The notes: generated by a model from the sequence alone, not told the origin. Counted from the stretch's first letter, positions 52,211 through 64,000 are shown. The stretch is DNA of 64,000 nt from Scilla litardierei (GCA_030789695.1 CM061142.1:47495987-47559986); one strand, 5' to 3'. Made by a program: numbers and translations.

Positions 52211-53996
52211 GGCAACAATACATAACAAAATGCATATAATAGGCATTATGTAAAAAACATGCTCAAACACCAATTGTAGCTCAAACACCAATTGTAATAC
52301 CATGGAGATAAACATTATTTTTACTGGGCATGCATCATGATAATTAGGTCTTGATTAGCTCACTCATACGAGCAATTGCTCTTGGTGCTGTGAAAACAAA
52401 CAAAGATGAATGTAGTGATACATACATTGATTCAAGGTAATTTAGCTCCTTATGAAAGTAGTTGAAATAATCTGAGTCATGATTTGTATGGAACAAAGCA
52501 ACTCTTAACAACTTCAATATGTTAACTAAAGTAGGGAGTTAATTAACACTTAAAATATTTAGTGCTAGAGCAAGGCTCTGCATCCCAATGGGGGCATAGA
52601 GCAAAGATTCTTGTAAGCAACATGCATCATTTTCATAAAATGGCATCACTGCTCTTTTGTTGTCTTCATTATGGGGGTCAGTGTCATAATAATTGTTTAA
52701 TTTACCTAATTTTGTTGACAATACAAATGTTGGGGACCCACTTCATACTTACGTATTCAATCTATTGGGTGACATAAATAGAACCCTGCCTGAGTTTTAC
52801 TAGCAAAATACAAACATATCATATAATTTTCTAGTTCGTATATTTAATATATAGTGCGAGCCCAGCCAGCAGGCAAGATTCAATGATTTGATCCCTTTGA
52901 GACAGGGTAGATGAAACGTCACGTGCCCCCCAACTCCATTATTCCTGGAAAATTCTGGTCATATATGTGTCAAGCTTAGCAAGCTTCAGTTACAATGTCT
53001 GCCCTCAACGTGGCTGGCAAACAAAGTGTAATCATATGGTGAGAATAATAGAAACATAAGCCGCATGTTCACCATCCACCGTCCAAAACGTCATTTTTCT
53101 ATAATTTATATGTTGAAAAGATTGGAATCGTTTCATTTTGTTCATCATATTTTAAAACTACAAATCACCCGATATAATATCGGGTGTACTCGAGGAGATT
53201 TGCACTCTCATCTGCATGTACTAAAGAGTTTTATTCATGCAAAACCGTTAAATTTATGACTGTATGATGAAACATGCAAAACCCCTTGGGTTCACCCGAT
53301 GTTTCGTTTTTTTGGGTTTAGAATATGAAGATCAAAATGAACCATGTTGATCGTCCGAAAAAAATATAAGAAGATGGACTTTTAGAGACAGAACACATAT
53401 GTCACCTGTTTCTCATTATTCTTGTTAAGTTTTGAAGTTCCATTTGTGTATAAGCTGTAGAGCTAAACATCCTAACAAATGACTCAAAAAGTACTTTGTC
53501 CCCCTCGATATTATTTTGTAAACACTTAACCCTCTCAACTTTGCTTTTGAGTACTCAAAACCCCTTCAATTTTAATGGCATGTTTCTTTTGTTGAGAATG
53601 GGATTGTGGAAAGTTGAGGGGTTGTAGAATCTTGATGTGAGGAAAGTTTGGTTTTGTGTTCTTTTGGTTAGAAAGTTTGTTCGAAAGTTGGTTTGAAAAT
53701 TTTATGTGTGGCCCACAAAACTTTCTTGTGTTTCTTTGGGTTTGAAAGTTTTATGCGAATGTTTCATGTGGGGCCCAAGTGTTTGAAATAATAAATTATT
53801 TGCAATTATTGTAATTTAATTAATTTAAATTATTTTTAAGTTAAATGAAAATTTTAAATTTTATATTATTAAATTGAAATTATAAATATGAGTAGAAATT
53901 ATAAATTATAAAATAATATTTTTAAAACTAACCTAATTAATTAAAACTAACCTATTTAATTAATACTAAATTAAGTTACCGGTTTAATTATTAAAT
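52211..53996. other. Unassigned AT-rich DNA
   Basis: The first part may be more of the noncoding 3' end of element I. From about 52800 I recognise nothing. Short frames (52562-52777, 53065-53259) lack family features. A stretch at 53575-53790 has repeated AAAGTTTG/GAAAGTTT words and a GGCATGTTTCTTTTG start like some plant DNA transposon remnants, but no matching inverted end was found. Confidence 0.4.
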
Positions 53997-54144
53997 TGTT
54001 GTGAATGGATATTGATGAGTTGGTTAGGATCACGGCTTATCTTATAAATAAGACCGTATCTATTGTATCTTATCTTTGTACGCGCCTCCTATTGTTATAA
54101 ATAAAGAGCTGGGGGTTTACTCCCCCAGATGATGATTCATAACA
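53997..54144 (+). repeat. Element F 5' LTR
   Basis: The LTR runs from TGTTGTGAATGG to CATAACA, with a TATAAATA box at 54043-54050. The start is inferred from the TG..CA rule and the position of the primer site; no second copy is in the window. Confidence 0.65.
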
Positions 54145-54156
54145 TGTTATCAGCAC
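54145..54156 (+). promoter_or_regulatory. Primer binding site of element F
   Basis: TGTTATCAGCAC directly follows the LTR. It is a variant of the TGGTATCAGAGC site and is found with this gag type. Confidence 0.6.
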
Positions 54157-56007
54157 AAGCCTCTAAATACAAATTCCACACAAATACCGATCGTGGCGAA
54201 AGCGAAGGAAAGGCGGGAGATCCACGTGCGCAGCGTCATCTACCTCAACCAGGCGTCGTCATCCACCATAGGCTTTGGTCAACCGCCACTAGATCTGGAG
54301 TACGGGTCTAGATGTATTTCTCGCTAAAAATCTCATTTTTATCATGCGCATGATCGTTCTCTCCATATATCTCGCAAGATCGGAGTGGAAATAGGGCTAA
54401 TCACCTATATTTGACGATTTTTTCGTCGTAAAATCATGTTTTAACAAGTTTTTAATCTGAAATAAAATAATGATAATTGTTGACCCCCCTACGGCATCGC
54501 CGACGGCCTTTGCCGCCGGTCGCCGTTGTCTTTCACCGCCCCAAAGGCGAGTCCCCCCCCCCCCCACGGCTGTCAGGCCGTCGCCCCCCTGCTTGAAGGG
54601 AGAGAGGGGGCACCGCCCCGGCCCCCCTGAAAGGCAGGGCTGCCGTCCCTGACCCCTCGCTCACGGCATGGGGGTACTGCATGTAACCCCCTGTTCCGCC
54701 CCCGCCCCACCGGCGACGACCGCCGTTGTTCCCCCCACCTGAATAGTGGGGGCCGCTGCCAAACGCCCCCTCCTCACGCCTTGCCGTGTGGGGAGGGAGG
54801 CCGATCGCCCCCTATTTCCCCCCTGCTTCGCTGGACTGGTGCTGGAGGGGGCGGTGGCGGCAAACCTTAGCCACTGCCTCTCCCGCTCCTCTCTCTGTCT
54901 CGCAGGACAAACGTGCCGCAGGCCAGTAAACAAAACACAAAAAAGATTTTTGAATGTGGGCCTGAAGCCCACATTACATCTGCGGGTTTTAGCCTGCACA
55001 AATCACAAAAAAATAAAAATAAAATATTCGGCACGGGCTGAAGCCCACAGCTGCCCTGCGGGCTTCAGGCCCGCAGGCCAATTTTCTGAAAAAAACAGAA
55101 CAAATATATTAAACAGAAAAAAATAGGATTAAAAAGGGTTATGGGGCCTAAAAATTATAGAAAAATCATGGTAAAATAAGGGACTGAAATCTGACTTTAA
55201 GGGAACATTTGGGGATTTTTGGGGGTTAATTGGGAGAATAAAAAGGAAAACTTCTTCCTTTTTCATAAAGAACATGTAAAATTTTTGGGCTCTTTTCAAA
55301 TCTTTTTGAATAATCCCATCTTGCACAACCTTTTTGCATCATATGATACCTTTAAGGATCATATTAATATGCTCTGTGTCACTATTAAATGGCTTATTCT
55401 GTGGATAAACTTATACTCTGTTATGCAATATTAACTTAATAATTAGGAAGATCATGCGATCGCTCTGCCGTTAGTCACCTAACCTAACGGTGTATGACGT
55501 TGCCTAGTTGTCCAAGAATTATTAAGTATTTAAATTGTTTATCCCTCTGTGAATACAATGCATGTGATACCTGTGATGAAAATTTCTGCTGAAAATGTCT
55601 CATGAAAATGTTTGATGAGCACAAATTTTTGCATGGATGACTAATTGTGGTTTTGGATCGACTGTTTAAATCCCACATTTTATTTTTCCTGCACTTTTCT
55701 TTTCCGTTTTGAGAGAAATTATAGTGAGAAAATTATGTAATGTCCAAGACTGACGACTACTTTCCATGGCGACGAAGGCCACACTTGAAGCTGAAGATTT
55801 TATATGGGACCCACGAGGTTTCCAAAGTTGTAATTTCGTTTTACCTTTCATTTATGTAATATGGACTGTAATGGGACTTTGGACTATTTTATTTATGTGG
55901 GACTGGCCGATCCACGCAATTAGCTCTTCATTTAAAAATTGCCTCCCCATGAAATTATTTATTGTATAAATTATTAATTCATTCAAATTTGTGCTCTGTT
56001 AGATAAA
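54157..56007 (+). other. Element F leader with GC-rich cassette
   Basis: Between the primer site and gag lies a very GC-rich stretch (about 54480-55080). It has runs of C, CCGTCGCC/GGCGACG words and inverted words such as GGGCTTCAGGCCCGCAGG near 55055-55075. AT-rich sequence follows to 56007. Reading frames here look like composition effects. Confidence 0.6.
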
Positions 56008-56992
56008 ATGGCTAAAATCGAAAGTGTCGATTTCGAAGTGCTGGATGCATCAGGAAGAAATTATCTGACCTGGCAGCTCGATGTGAAATTTCACCTGCGG
56101 GCTAAGTCCATCATTTCTGTTGTGCCCAATGATGTAAATGCAAACGATATAGAAAAGACACAAGCCATTATCTATATTCGTCGTCATGCGGACAAGACCC
56201 TAGAGGCTGAATACCTTACGGTCGAAGATCCACTTGAGCTGTGGAGTGCCCTTGAGGATAGATATAAACATCAAAAAGATGTTATACTACCAAGGGCATG
56301 ATATGAGTGGGAGAACCTAAGACTGCAGGACTTTAAGTCTATAGCTGAGTACAACTCAGCTCTTTTTAGCATCACCTCACGCCTGAAATTGTGTGGTGAA
56401 AAGTCTTAGAAGACCGCATGCTGGAAAAGACGTACACGTCTTTCAATGAGAAAGATGCAATACTAATGCATCAATACCGTGAACGTAAATTCACCCAATA
56501 TTCTGAGCTGCTGTCATGTTTACTCATGGCTGAACAAAACAGGGAGCTTCGCCACGCCACCCACAACATGTGCCCCCTGGCATTGCCCCACAAAAGCTCA
56601 TAATGCATCTTCTTTTTCCAAAAAGAAGAGAGACAATGAACGAAAAGAAAAACAACAGAAAGGGGGGACATGACAAAAAGGACAGAGGCCAAGTCCAACA
56701 ACAAAGAAATGAAGGGAGGCGGAAGTTCACTTAGCACAGAAATGAAAACAATGGAAATGATGCACCCCCACCCAAGAGGGAATTGAAAGACTAGTGACAT
56801 AGCTGTGGCATGAAAAGCCACTGGTCTAGAGTGTGCCGAACTCTGCAGCATCTCCAGGAACTGTATAAAGAAAACAAGAAAAAGAAAGCTGAAACAAACC
56901 TGGAGATTACAAATGCTCCAGTCAAGTTCACAGCTAACGACTTCGAAAGTAATGACCTGCTAGATTACCCATGTATCTTGGTATTTTTTTAG
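56008..56992 (+). pseudogene. gag: Element F gag, broken
   Basis: The ATG at 56008 begins MAKIESVDFEVLDASGRNYL, the start of a Copia gag with a NYLTWQLDV block and the YLTVEDPLELW and YKHQKDVILPRA blocks. A TGA at about 56299 (CGA expected) is followed by the SEYNS-like part. A shift leads to the MLEKTYTSFN..QYRER block in another frame. The zinc knuckle near 56795-56830 has its first Cys replaced by a stop (HSCGMKSHWSRVC). Confidence 0.8.
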
Positions 56993-57079
56993 AACAATTT
57001 ATGTTATGAGAGCAATTTGAATTAATGAATTTGTTTTAAATGAAATTTGTTTTCTGAAATGTAAATGTGCTGATTCATC

Positions 57080-57718
57080 TTTCAATAGATGAACTGCTCT
57101 CGTAACTGCTTAGTAGACAATAAATAAATACATACGATCCTTCAATACAAAGCCCAATATCAGGGCCATATTGAAGGTTCTGGGAATGCAACACTGTTGC
57201 TCCTAAATGACACAGAAATAGAAATAAAGGATGCACTATTCTCTTTGAATTCCAATAGAAGCTTTCTAAGTTTCAAGGATATTTATTTAAACGGATTCCA
57301 TTTAGAAACAACAAATGTAAATGAAAAAGAATTAATGTATGTAACGTCTCAAGAAAAAGGAGTAAAATCCATACTTGAACGTTTTGAGAGCCTTTCAAGC
57401 CTATACCATACAAAGATTCGGAAAGAGGAAGCGAATTTAATGGAGCACTCGAAGTGCCCGACATCAGCCAAGTTTTTTACTTTGGCATGATAGACTTGGC
57501 CACCATGGATCAGTGATGATGTACTGCATCTTATCTCAATCCCATGTGCATGACTTGAAGAACCATAAGATTCTACGGTAGGAAGAATTCCCTCGTATCC
57601 CTTGCTATAAGAGAAAACAAATTACAAGTCTCTACTAAAGGTTGACAAAGAATCTCCATGCTTCCTCAAAAGAAAATAAGGAGATAGTTGTGGACAAATC
57701 CACCACCCTAGTGGGCTA
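57080..57718 (+). pseudogene. pol: Element F protease end and pre-integrase region, broken
   Basis: The frame 57197-57490 carries the LNDTEIEIKDALF, SFLSFKDIYLNGFH and YVTSQEKG blocks that follow the protease in this Copia group. A HARLGH-like pre-integrase zinc region and further fragments follow in changing frames until element G cuts in at 57719. Confidence 0.72.
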
Positions 57719-58325
57719 TGTTGGATATGGATGACGTTTGTACACCCTTGTAGGGGATGTACGAGGGAATACGGACCTCGAACGTCGCGTACACGAAGTC
57801 GTGTGCAAAGGGAATCTGTTCCCTTGCGGAGAGGATCTCTAGATTAGTGGGAAAGTCGCATTATATGTGCATAAGTGCATGCGACATATGGCTAATAAAG
57901 GGGGAATATCTTAAGCTTATGTTGTACCATGCATATGGTACAACTTAAGCTTATAATGTGCCATGTATGATGGTACACTTTAGTTAAATTGTTCCAAAGG
58001 AACAATTACTCCTAAAATAACTACCTTGGGGGCTATAAATAAGACCCAAGGCTTAGCCATTTTCATTACACTTTTGCATGGTATTCTTGCCTTGCATTTC
58101 ATTCTAGCGAAGCTCTGCCGAAATCCTTCCTCTCTCTTTATCCAAGTTCTTAATCTAAAAGTAGAGATTTAGATTGTGGATTTAGTAGCCTTACTCCGTT
58201 CGTGAGAAGACTCGATCCGTCGTGGCGAATCCGAAGGTGAAGTTCCGAGACTACCGTGCCGCATACGCAAGCGTAAGTCTCAACTTCATTTATCGATCCT
58301 AACGCTGTTTTGACAGCTTCCTACA
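57719..58325 (+). repeat. Element G 5' LTR
   Basis: This 607-bp LTR runs from TGTTGGATATGG to TTCCTACA. A palindromic block lies at 57911-57952 (arms around AAGCTTA, GTTGTACCAT/ATGGTACAAC), followed by a weaker copy. The TATA box is TATAAATA at 58034-58041. No second copy is in the window. Confidence 0.82.
57911..57985 (+). repeat. Palindromes in element G U3
   Basis: The first copy pairs TTAAGCTTA..GTTGTACCAT with ATGGTACAACTTAAGCTTA around GCAT. The second (TGTGCCATGTATGATGGTACA) is imperfect. Both lie just upstream of the TATA box. Confidence 0.78.
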
Positions 58326-58326
58326 T

Positions 58327-58339
58327 TAGTATCAGAGCC
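58327..58339 (+). promoter_or_regulatory. Primer binding site of element G
   Basis: TAGTATCAGAGCC, one base different from the standard TGGTATCAGAGCC, follows the LTR directly. Confidence 0.8.
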
Positions 58340-60067
58340 ATACGGGTTCGCCCCGGTCAAACCACCACCCCGTCGAAACTATGAACGAGTCGTTGTCTTT
58401 TTCACGAATGGGTATCCTACCATTATGGATATGGTAGGAACGCTTCGTGACGGAGAGAACGCAGCGGTTGTTCTTTTCACGTTAGGGTCTCCTACCATTA
58501 CGGATATGGCAGGAACTCTCCGTGACAGGAAGAACCGACCGTTCATATCGTCAAACTCGCTCTCTTCATGGATGCTGAGTCTCCATTCTTAGGGAATGGG
58601 TGCTCTCTTCATGTGGAGCGCGTAGTTTACGAATTTTTGAAGTGGGTTAATTTTTTGGCACACGGCCATTGGAGGATAACTACTTCCTCGACGAACGGGT
58701 GTTTCACCGGAGAAGAAGATGGTAGTTATTCCCATCGGGGAAGATGAATTTTGGTGCATGAAATCTATAGCCAAATGGGCAATGGAGGCAATGCACTCTC
58801 CCTCCCCATGCGGAGGGGGTTGGCTACGGCCAATGACGACGAACACCACCACGGCCACCCCCTCCGGTGGGGGTGTGCGGCCAACCCCGTGAATGGGGGA
58901 GGCCGGCCATGACCAATGGGTCATGGCCGGCCAAGGCCAAAATGGCCATGGCCGGGCCATGGCCGACCTCTGGCCGGCCTCTGGCCGAGGCCAGGCCAGG
59001 CCAGGGGGCCTGGCCGGCCTCTGGCTGAGGCCAGGCCAGGCCAGGGGGCCTGGCCGGCCTCTGGCCGAGGCCAGGCCAGGCCAGAGTGGCCGAGGCCAGG
59101 CCAGGCCAGAGTGGCCTGGCCGGCCTCAGGCCGAGGCCAGGCCTGCCTCTGGCCTAGGCTAGGCCAGTGGCCTGGCCGGCCCTGGCAGTGGCCAGGGCTG
59201 CCGCAGGCCGCCCCTGGCCGGCCAGGTCAGAGGCCCTTGGCCGGCCCTTGGCCAGCCTTGGCCAGGGCAGGGGCCCTGGCCGGGAGTGATGTAGACCAAT
59301 TTTTGGTCGACCAATTTGGGTGTTTTGGTCGACCAATCTGGCAAAAGGTCTTGGTCGATCACGAACTTGCCGACTAGCCCATACGGGGTGTCAAAAGGCC
59401 TTGGTCAAACGCGAATGTGCCGACTAGCCCATACGGGGCTAACGACAGTCGTCTGCTCTTATTTTATAAAGTTTTTTTTGGGCTCTACTCCTTGAAGATT
59501 AGCCATAGTGCTCTACTTCATGCGAGATTAGCCATGTCATTGTGCTCTACTCTACGGAGATTAGCCAATGTACTTATGACGTTGTGCTCTACTCTACAGA
59601 GATTAGCCAATGTATTTCAAATTTTTTGAAAAAGGTGTTTTCAAATAGGTTATGTCCCGTCCTTAATCTGGATAGCGCAATTTAGAATTCCAAGTCCTAC
59701 CACGATCCGGCCATGGTTATCTAACCCATGGGTGTGTAGAACAGGTCTCGTGGCTTGGCAATTGTTGCGCTAAAATTCTTTGCGCAAACTCTCACCTATT
59801 CCATTTTGAAAGATATGTTTTTCAAAAGTATTTTTCCGCTGCTGGTACCATACGGGTATCATTTCTGATTTCTTTTTACATGAGATAAGTAAGAGGGATA
59901 CTTTGAAAGTTACTTCTAGATGGTAGTTGGGAACGTAGTGAACTTCTCGATTCTAGAGTAACATTTCAGCGCATCCAAGGAACTTATCAAGTGTTTAAAG
60001 AATCGAAACTTTATGCATAGAATTTTGATCGTGTTTTTCATTTTCTTTGCAGTTTTTTGATTCGAAT
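58340..60067 (+). other. Element G leader with GGCC-rich cassette and small repeats
   Basis: The leader contains a GGCC/GGCCAGGCC-rich cassette (about 58880-59285), two copies of a block with GGTCGACCAA and CCGACTAGCCCATACGGGG (59285-59440), and three to four copies of a ~33-55-bp unit with GTGCTCTACT and AGATTAGCCAATGT (59450-59615). It ends TTTTCATTTTCTTTGCAG at 60051, an acceptor-like site 17 bases before the gag start. Confidence 0.65.
58880..59285 (+). repeat. GGCC-rich low-complexity cassette
   Basis: Over 400 bp made largely of GGCC, GGCCAGGCC, GGCCGGCC and CTGGCC words, with units of about 60 bp (AGGGGGCCTGGCCGGCCTCTGG repeated) in the middle. It is self-complementary at many scales and sharply GC-rich against AT-rich flanks. 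Open frames on both strands follow from composition. Confidence 0.9.
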
Positions 60068-63000
60068 ATGTCTACCGCTTCTAAGAACATTGTCGCCGAG
60101 CTTAACAAAGGTGAGAAGCTCAACGGCGACAATTATAAACTTTGGTCAATAAAAATCCAATATGTTTTGGAGGAGCAAGATGTGCTTGAAACACTCCAAA
60201 ACGTAATGGAAGAACCTGAGTTGGGCAATACGGCCCAACACAAGAGGGACCGAGAAGCTTATGAGACTTGGACTCGAAAGAACAAAATAGCACGTATTAC
60301 GTTATTGTCCGCAATGGACAATGACATAATGCGTCTATTTCGGGAATTCGACCTAGCCAAAGACATATGGTCTGGGCTAGAAATAAAGTTTGGTGGAACT
60401 TCGGTCACCAAACTCCGCTCCTTAAATATTCAATTTGATTCGTACAAAATGCGGCGAGATCAATCTATGAAAAAGCATCTCCGCCACATGGCGAATCTCA
60501 TAGCTGAATTGAAGGATGCGGGTCTTACGCTGTCTGACGAACAGCAGATCCAAGCAGTCATTCGTTCACTCCCAGATAGCTGGGATAACATGAAAATGCA
60601 CCTCACTCATAATGAGTGCATTAAAACTTTAAGCGATGTATCCAAACACCTCGAACTCGAGGAAGAGCGGATTCAAGCCGCAAAACCTAGTGCCGAAGTG
60701 CACATGGCCGCTAGTTCCTCACATGGAGGAAAGAAGCGGAAGAATAAACGCTTAAGGTTTCTGAACGAATGAAAGCAAGAACCGGAAACCTCAAAGAAGA
60801 CTAAGAACAAAAAGTGGCAAAAGAAAGTGCACTCAAAGAAGAAAAACTTGAAGAAGATCAAGTGCTTTAAGTGCAACAAGTACGGTCACTTCGCCCGTAC
60901 GTGTACGGATGGAAGTGATAAGGTAACTTGTAGGGCTAGTTACATATGTGTTTCTAGTTCCATGTTTCTTGCTGAATCTAACTATTTTTGGTTGATTGAT
61001 TCAGGGGCCACAGACCACGTAGCGAAGGACATAAGGTTCTTCGTAGAGTATCGAAGGATAACTCAAGGAACAAAGTGGATATACGTCGGCAACAACACTC
61101 GTGTTGAAGTCAAGGGCGTCAGAACATGCAAGCTAGTTCTCGACAACGGCCGGACTCTATTATTGCACGACGTCCTCTTTGCTCCAGATATTCGAAGGAA
61201 TATCGTATCCGTGGTCATGTTAATGTCTTTAGGTTATGAATGGAGGTTCTATGAACAAAATGTTGACCTTGTTTGTAATAGTTCTTTAGTTGGGTCGGGT
61301 AATGTTTGTAATGGATTGATTGTTTTAAACACTATGTATGATGATTCTTCTTCTATTAATGAAAGTTTCCATTTGACAAATGCTTCTAATTCTGAATCTG
61401 AGATCATTTGTTGGCATGCAAGACTTGGTCACATTGGACCAACTAGAATGGATAGACTTGCCAAAAGTGGCTTGCTATCTAATGTTTCAAAAGTTGAAAT
61501 GTCAACTTGCGAACATTGTCTTGTAGGGAAAACTTGTCGCAAGCCGTTTGGAACTGGCACAAGGGCCGAAGTTCCATTACAGCTTATCCATTCGGACATT
61601 TGCGGTCCAATGAATGTTAAGACAAGACGCGGGAAGTCCTATTTCATCACCTTCATTGATGACTTCACCCGTTTCGGTCAGATTTATTTGATTTCCCACA
61701 AACATGAAGCTTTATCTTGCTTCAAAAACTATATGAGTTTAGTGGAAAATCAACTAGATCGCAAGATAAAGGTCTTGCAAACCGATCGGGGTGGAGAATA
61801 TCAATCAACGAGTTTTAAGGAACTCTGTGATGAAAAAGGCATAGTTCATCAAATAACTATGCCTTATACTCCACAACAAAACGGTGTTGCGGAAAGAAGA
61901 AATAGGACATTGATGGAAATGGTCCGATCAATGATGTCTCAGGCAAATTTGCCCATCACCTTTTGGGGTGATGCATTATTGACGGCAGCATTCATCTTAA
62001 ACCGTGTACCCTCGAAGTCGGTAAGTTCTACTCCTTATGAGTTGTGGAACAATAGAACTCCAGACTTAAGCATTCTAAAACCTTGGGATTGTGCCTCTTA
62101 CGCACATTTATCCTCTCACAAATATGGCAAACTTGGGCCACGTGGGAGGAAGTGTATCTTCATCCGATACGCTGAAAACTCCAAAGGATATGTTTTCGTC
62201 GGTCAAGAGGACAATGTGGGTCTAATAGAATTCGAATCGAGGAATGTTGTCTTCTTGGAAAACGAGTTTTCAAGACAGGGTGAGATAAGTCAAGACTTAT
62301 CCTTGTTTGAGACTTGGGATCAAGAAGGATCGGAACGTTCGAGTGGGAGAATTCTTGGTGAAGAGGAAAATGACCCTCATACTTCACCTATGGATGATAC
62401 GAACGATACCAATCCTATTCCGAGTGGGAGTGATGTTATTCCAAGTGGGAGTGATTTCATTCCAAGTGGGAGTGATCAAACTCAAGCAAGACGTAGTAAG
62501 CGAACGAGGCTAACACCTCTGAGATTTGAGGATGAATTTCCTCAAACATTCATGACATTACTACAAGATGATGACGAACCTGCAAATTTCAAACAGGCCG
62601 TCATATGTCCTGCTAAAGATAAATGGATAGCGGCGATGGAAGAAGAACTTCAATCCATGAAAACAAACCAAGTCTGGGACTTGGTTGATTTACCTAAGGG
62701 ACGTAGAGCCATTGGGAACAAGTGGGTTCTCAAAATCAAGCATAAGGCTGATGGCTCCATCGAGAAATATAAAGCTCGCCTTGTTGCGAAAGGTTTCACG
62801 CAACAGGAAGGAATAGACTACGAAGAGACTTTCTCTCCTGTCGTGCGTTTTACCTCCATTCGCTTAATTCTGGCAATGGTGGCTTGTTTGGACCTCGAGT
62901 TACATCAGATGGATGTAAATACTGCTTTTCTTAACGGAGAACTAGATGAGGATATCTACATGGAACAACCAAACGGGTTCGTACAAGAAGAAAACAAACA

Positions 63001-64000
63001 TAAGGTTTGTAAACTTCGTAAATCCATATATGGTCTTAAACAATCCTCAAGGCAGTGGTATATGCGCTTTCAAGAAGTCGTTTTGTCGTATGGTTTCTCC
63101 ATGCTCGACGAAGACAACTGCGTATACATTAAGAGGATTAAGAACAAGTATGTAATTATGTCTCTTTATGTAGATGACATACTTATAGCCGGAAATGATA
63201 AGCGTCTTATCATGGATATCAAAGCTTGGCTTTCATCCGTCTTTGAAATGAAAGACATGGGTGAAGCTGCATATATCCTTGGGGTTAAGATCTCAAGGAA
63301 TCGTTCCAAGAAACTTCTTTCTCTCTCTCAAGAGACATATATAAAGAAATTTTTAGATCGGTTTAATATGCAGGACTGCAAGCCAATTGATACTCCAATA
63401 AGCAAAGGCGAGGGTCTATGTTTGGAAATGTGTCCCAAAGATCCAAAAGAAAAGAAAGCTATGGAAAAGGTTCCATACTCCAGTGCTGTCGGGAGTCTGA
63501 TGTACGCCATGATGTGTACCAGACCGGACATTTGATATGCTGTTGGTATGGTAAGCCGTTACCAATCCAACCCAGGACAGGCACACTGGAAAGCAGTGAA
63601 GAGGATATTAAGGTACCTCAAAGGGACTGCGGACTATGCGTTGTGCTATCAAGGCAATACCTTGAAACTCGAAGGCTATACCGATGCTAATTGGGCAGGT
63701 GATCTCGACAAGCGAAGATCTACCTCAGGCTTTGTTTTCTTGCTCGGGAATGGTGCAATATCCTGGAGCAGCAAGAAGTAAACCTGCATCGCCCTATCAA
63801 CCATGGAAGCCGAATTTGTAGCATTCAGCATGGCGGTCCAAGAAGCTGTTTGGCTTAGGAAATTCTTAGACATGCTGACAAATGCCACTGACTCAAGCAC
63901 TGTTCCTATATACAGTGATAGTCAAGCTTCGATTGCCTATGTCAAAGATCCTAAATTTCATTGTAAGACCAAACACATTGATATTCGATTTAAGTTTGCG
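60068..64000 (+). pseudogene. gag-pol: Element G gag-pol, three stops in an otherwise open frame
   Basis: The ATG at 60068 starts MSTASKNIVAELNKGEKLNG. A Copia gag domain is followed by an in-frame TGA at 60770, just before the zinc knuckle (CFKCNKYGHFARTC, about 60860). The same frame then runs through protease (WLIDSGATDHV, about 60990), the pre-integrase zinc region (HARLGHIG..CEHCLVGK), integrase (HSDICGP, QTDRGGEY, QNGVAERRN), a linker with three IPSGSD repeats, RT (YVDDILIAG, about 63170) and RNase H (YTDANWAGD, STMEAEF), to the window edge. A TGA at about 63533 and a TAA at 63779 interrupt RT/RNase H. No frameshift is seen over 3.9 kb, so decay is recent. Confidence 0.92.

Larger units (their letters stand above)
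53997..57718 (+). mobile_element. Element F: short-LTR Copia element, 5' part, cut by G
   Basis: A 148-bp LTR, a TTATCAGCAC-type primer site, a 1.85-kb leader, then broken gag, protease and pre-integrase regions. The LTR size and gag type fit small Copia lineages such as Ale/Retrofit, but the lineage is not certain. Its remainder lies to the right of element G, outside the window. Confidence 0.75.
57719..64000 (+). mobile_element. Element G: Tork-like Copia element, partial at window edge
   Basis: G begins with an LTR at 57719 (after ...GTGGGCTA of element F). It has a primer site, a 1.7-kb leader and a gag-pol reading interrupted by only three stops. The 3' LTR and right target duplication are outside the window. 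Lineage call rests on the RNase H style (WSSKK, STMEAEF) and the YVDDILIAG motif. Confidence 0.85.

Noticed and set aside
53575..53790. hAT-type miniature transposon
   Set aside because: The left end looks suggestive, but no matching inverted end or target duplication was found.
58893..59377. Frames across the GGCC cassette
   Set aside because: The translation is a simple repeat of Gly, Arg, Pro, Ala and Trp in every frame, due to the repeated words.

Overview
The window is repeat-rich nuclear DNA from a flowering plant. I see no convincing host gene. Almost every base that can be explained belongs to an LTR retrotransposon of an angiosperm lineage: Sirevirus-type Copia (gag with zinc knuckles, a TGGTATCAGAGCC primer site and repeated AAGGGGGAG polypurine tracts), Tekay/Del-type chromovirus (Gypsy with a chromodomain), Athila (Gypsy with an ORF-1/env-like gene), a Tat-type Gypsy gag, and two smaller Copia elements. 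The species cannot be named from the sequence. I refer to the elements as A to I.

Layout: 1-555 is the end of an antisense Gypsy-like LTR. From about 1031 to 15014, with its tail at 46831-46888, lies the 3' part of an Athila-like element (E, plus strand): a decayed env-like gene, a 3' untranslated region and a 3' LTR. E carries two independent insertions. The first is A (3455-11436), a complete gag-only Sirevirus with 2.36 kb LTRs, TGATG target duplications and an intact 623-codon gag. The second is B (15020-46825), a plus-strand chromovirus deletion derivative with ATAAT duplications. B is interrupted by C (17346-42118, minus strand), a chromovirus in the order partial internal region, LTR, full internal region, LTR. 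The first internal copy of C is split by D (18802-31005), a full-length Sirevirus with CATCT duplications and an extra intact env-like gene. The second copy of C preserves the uninterrupted site, which proves the D insertion. The insertion order is E, then B, then C, then D. LTR divergence judged by eye is about 1.3% for A and 2-3% for D, and visibly more for B, which agrees with that order.

From 46889 to 52.2 kb there is a 56-bp minisatellite of about 23 copies, a broken Tat gag with its LTR (H, minus strand), and the 3' end of another Sirevirus (I, minus strand). 52.2-54.0 kb is unassigned AT-rich DNA. At 53997 a short-LTR Copia (F) begins. It is cut at 57719 by Copia G, which runs off the right edge with a nearly continuous gag-pol.

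The points I find most worth attention are: two introns with exact frame-restoring splice sites in chromovirus C; an Athila-like env gene inside a Copia element, preceded by LTR-type palindromes; a long LTR leader in A that carries twelve GCCGCA/GCCGAA hexamers and splice-like signals; palindromes with a shared GACCGA/TCGGTC core in three unrelated LTR families; a minisatellite whose every unit can fold; and GC-rich cassettes in the leaders of both small Copia elements.
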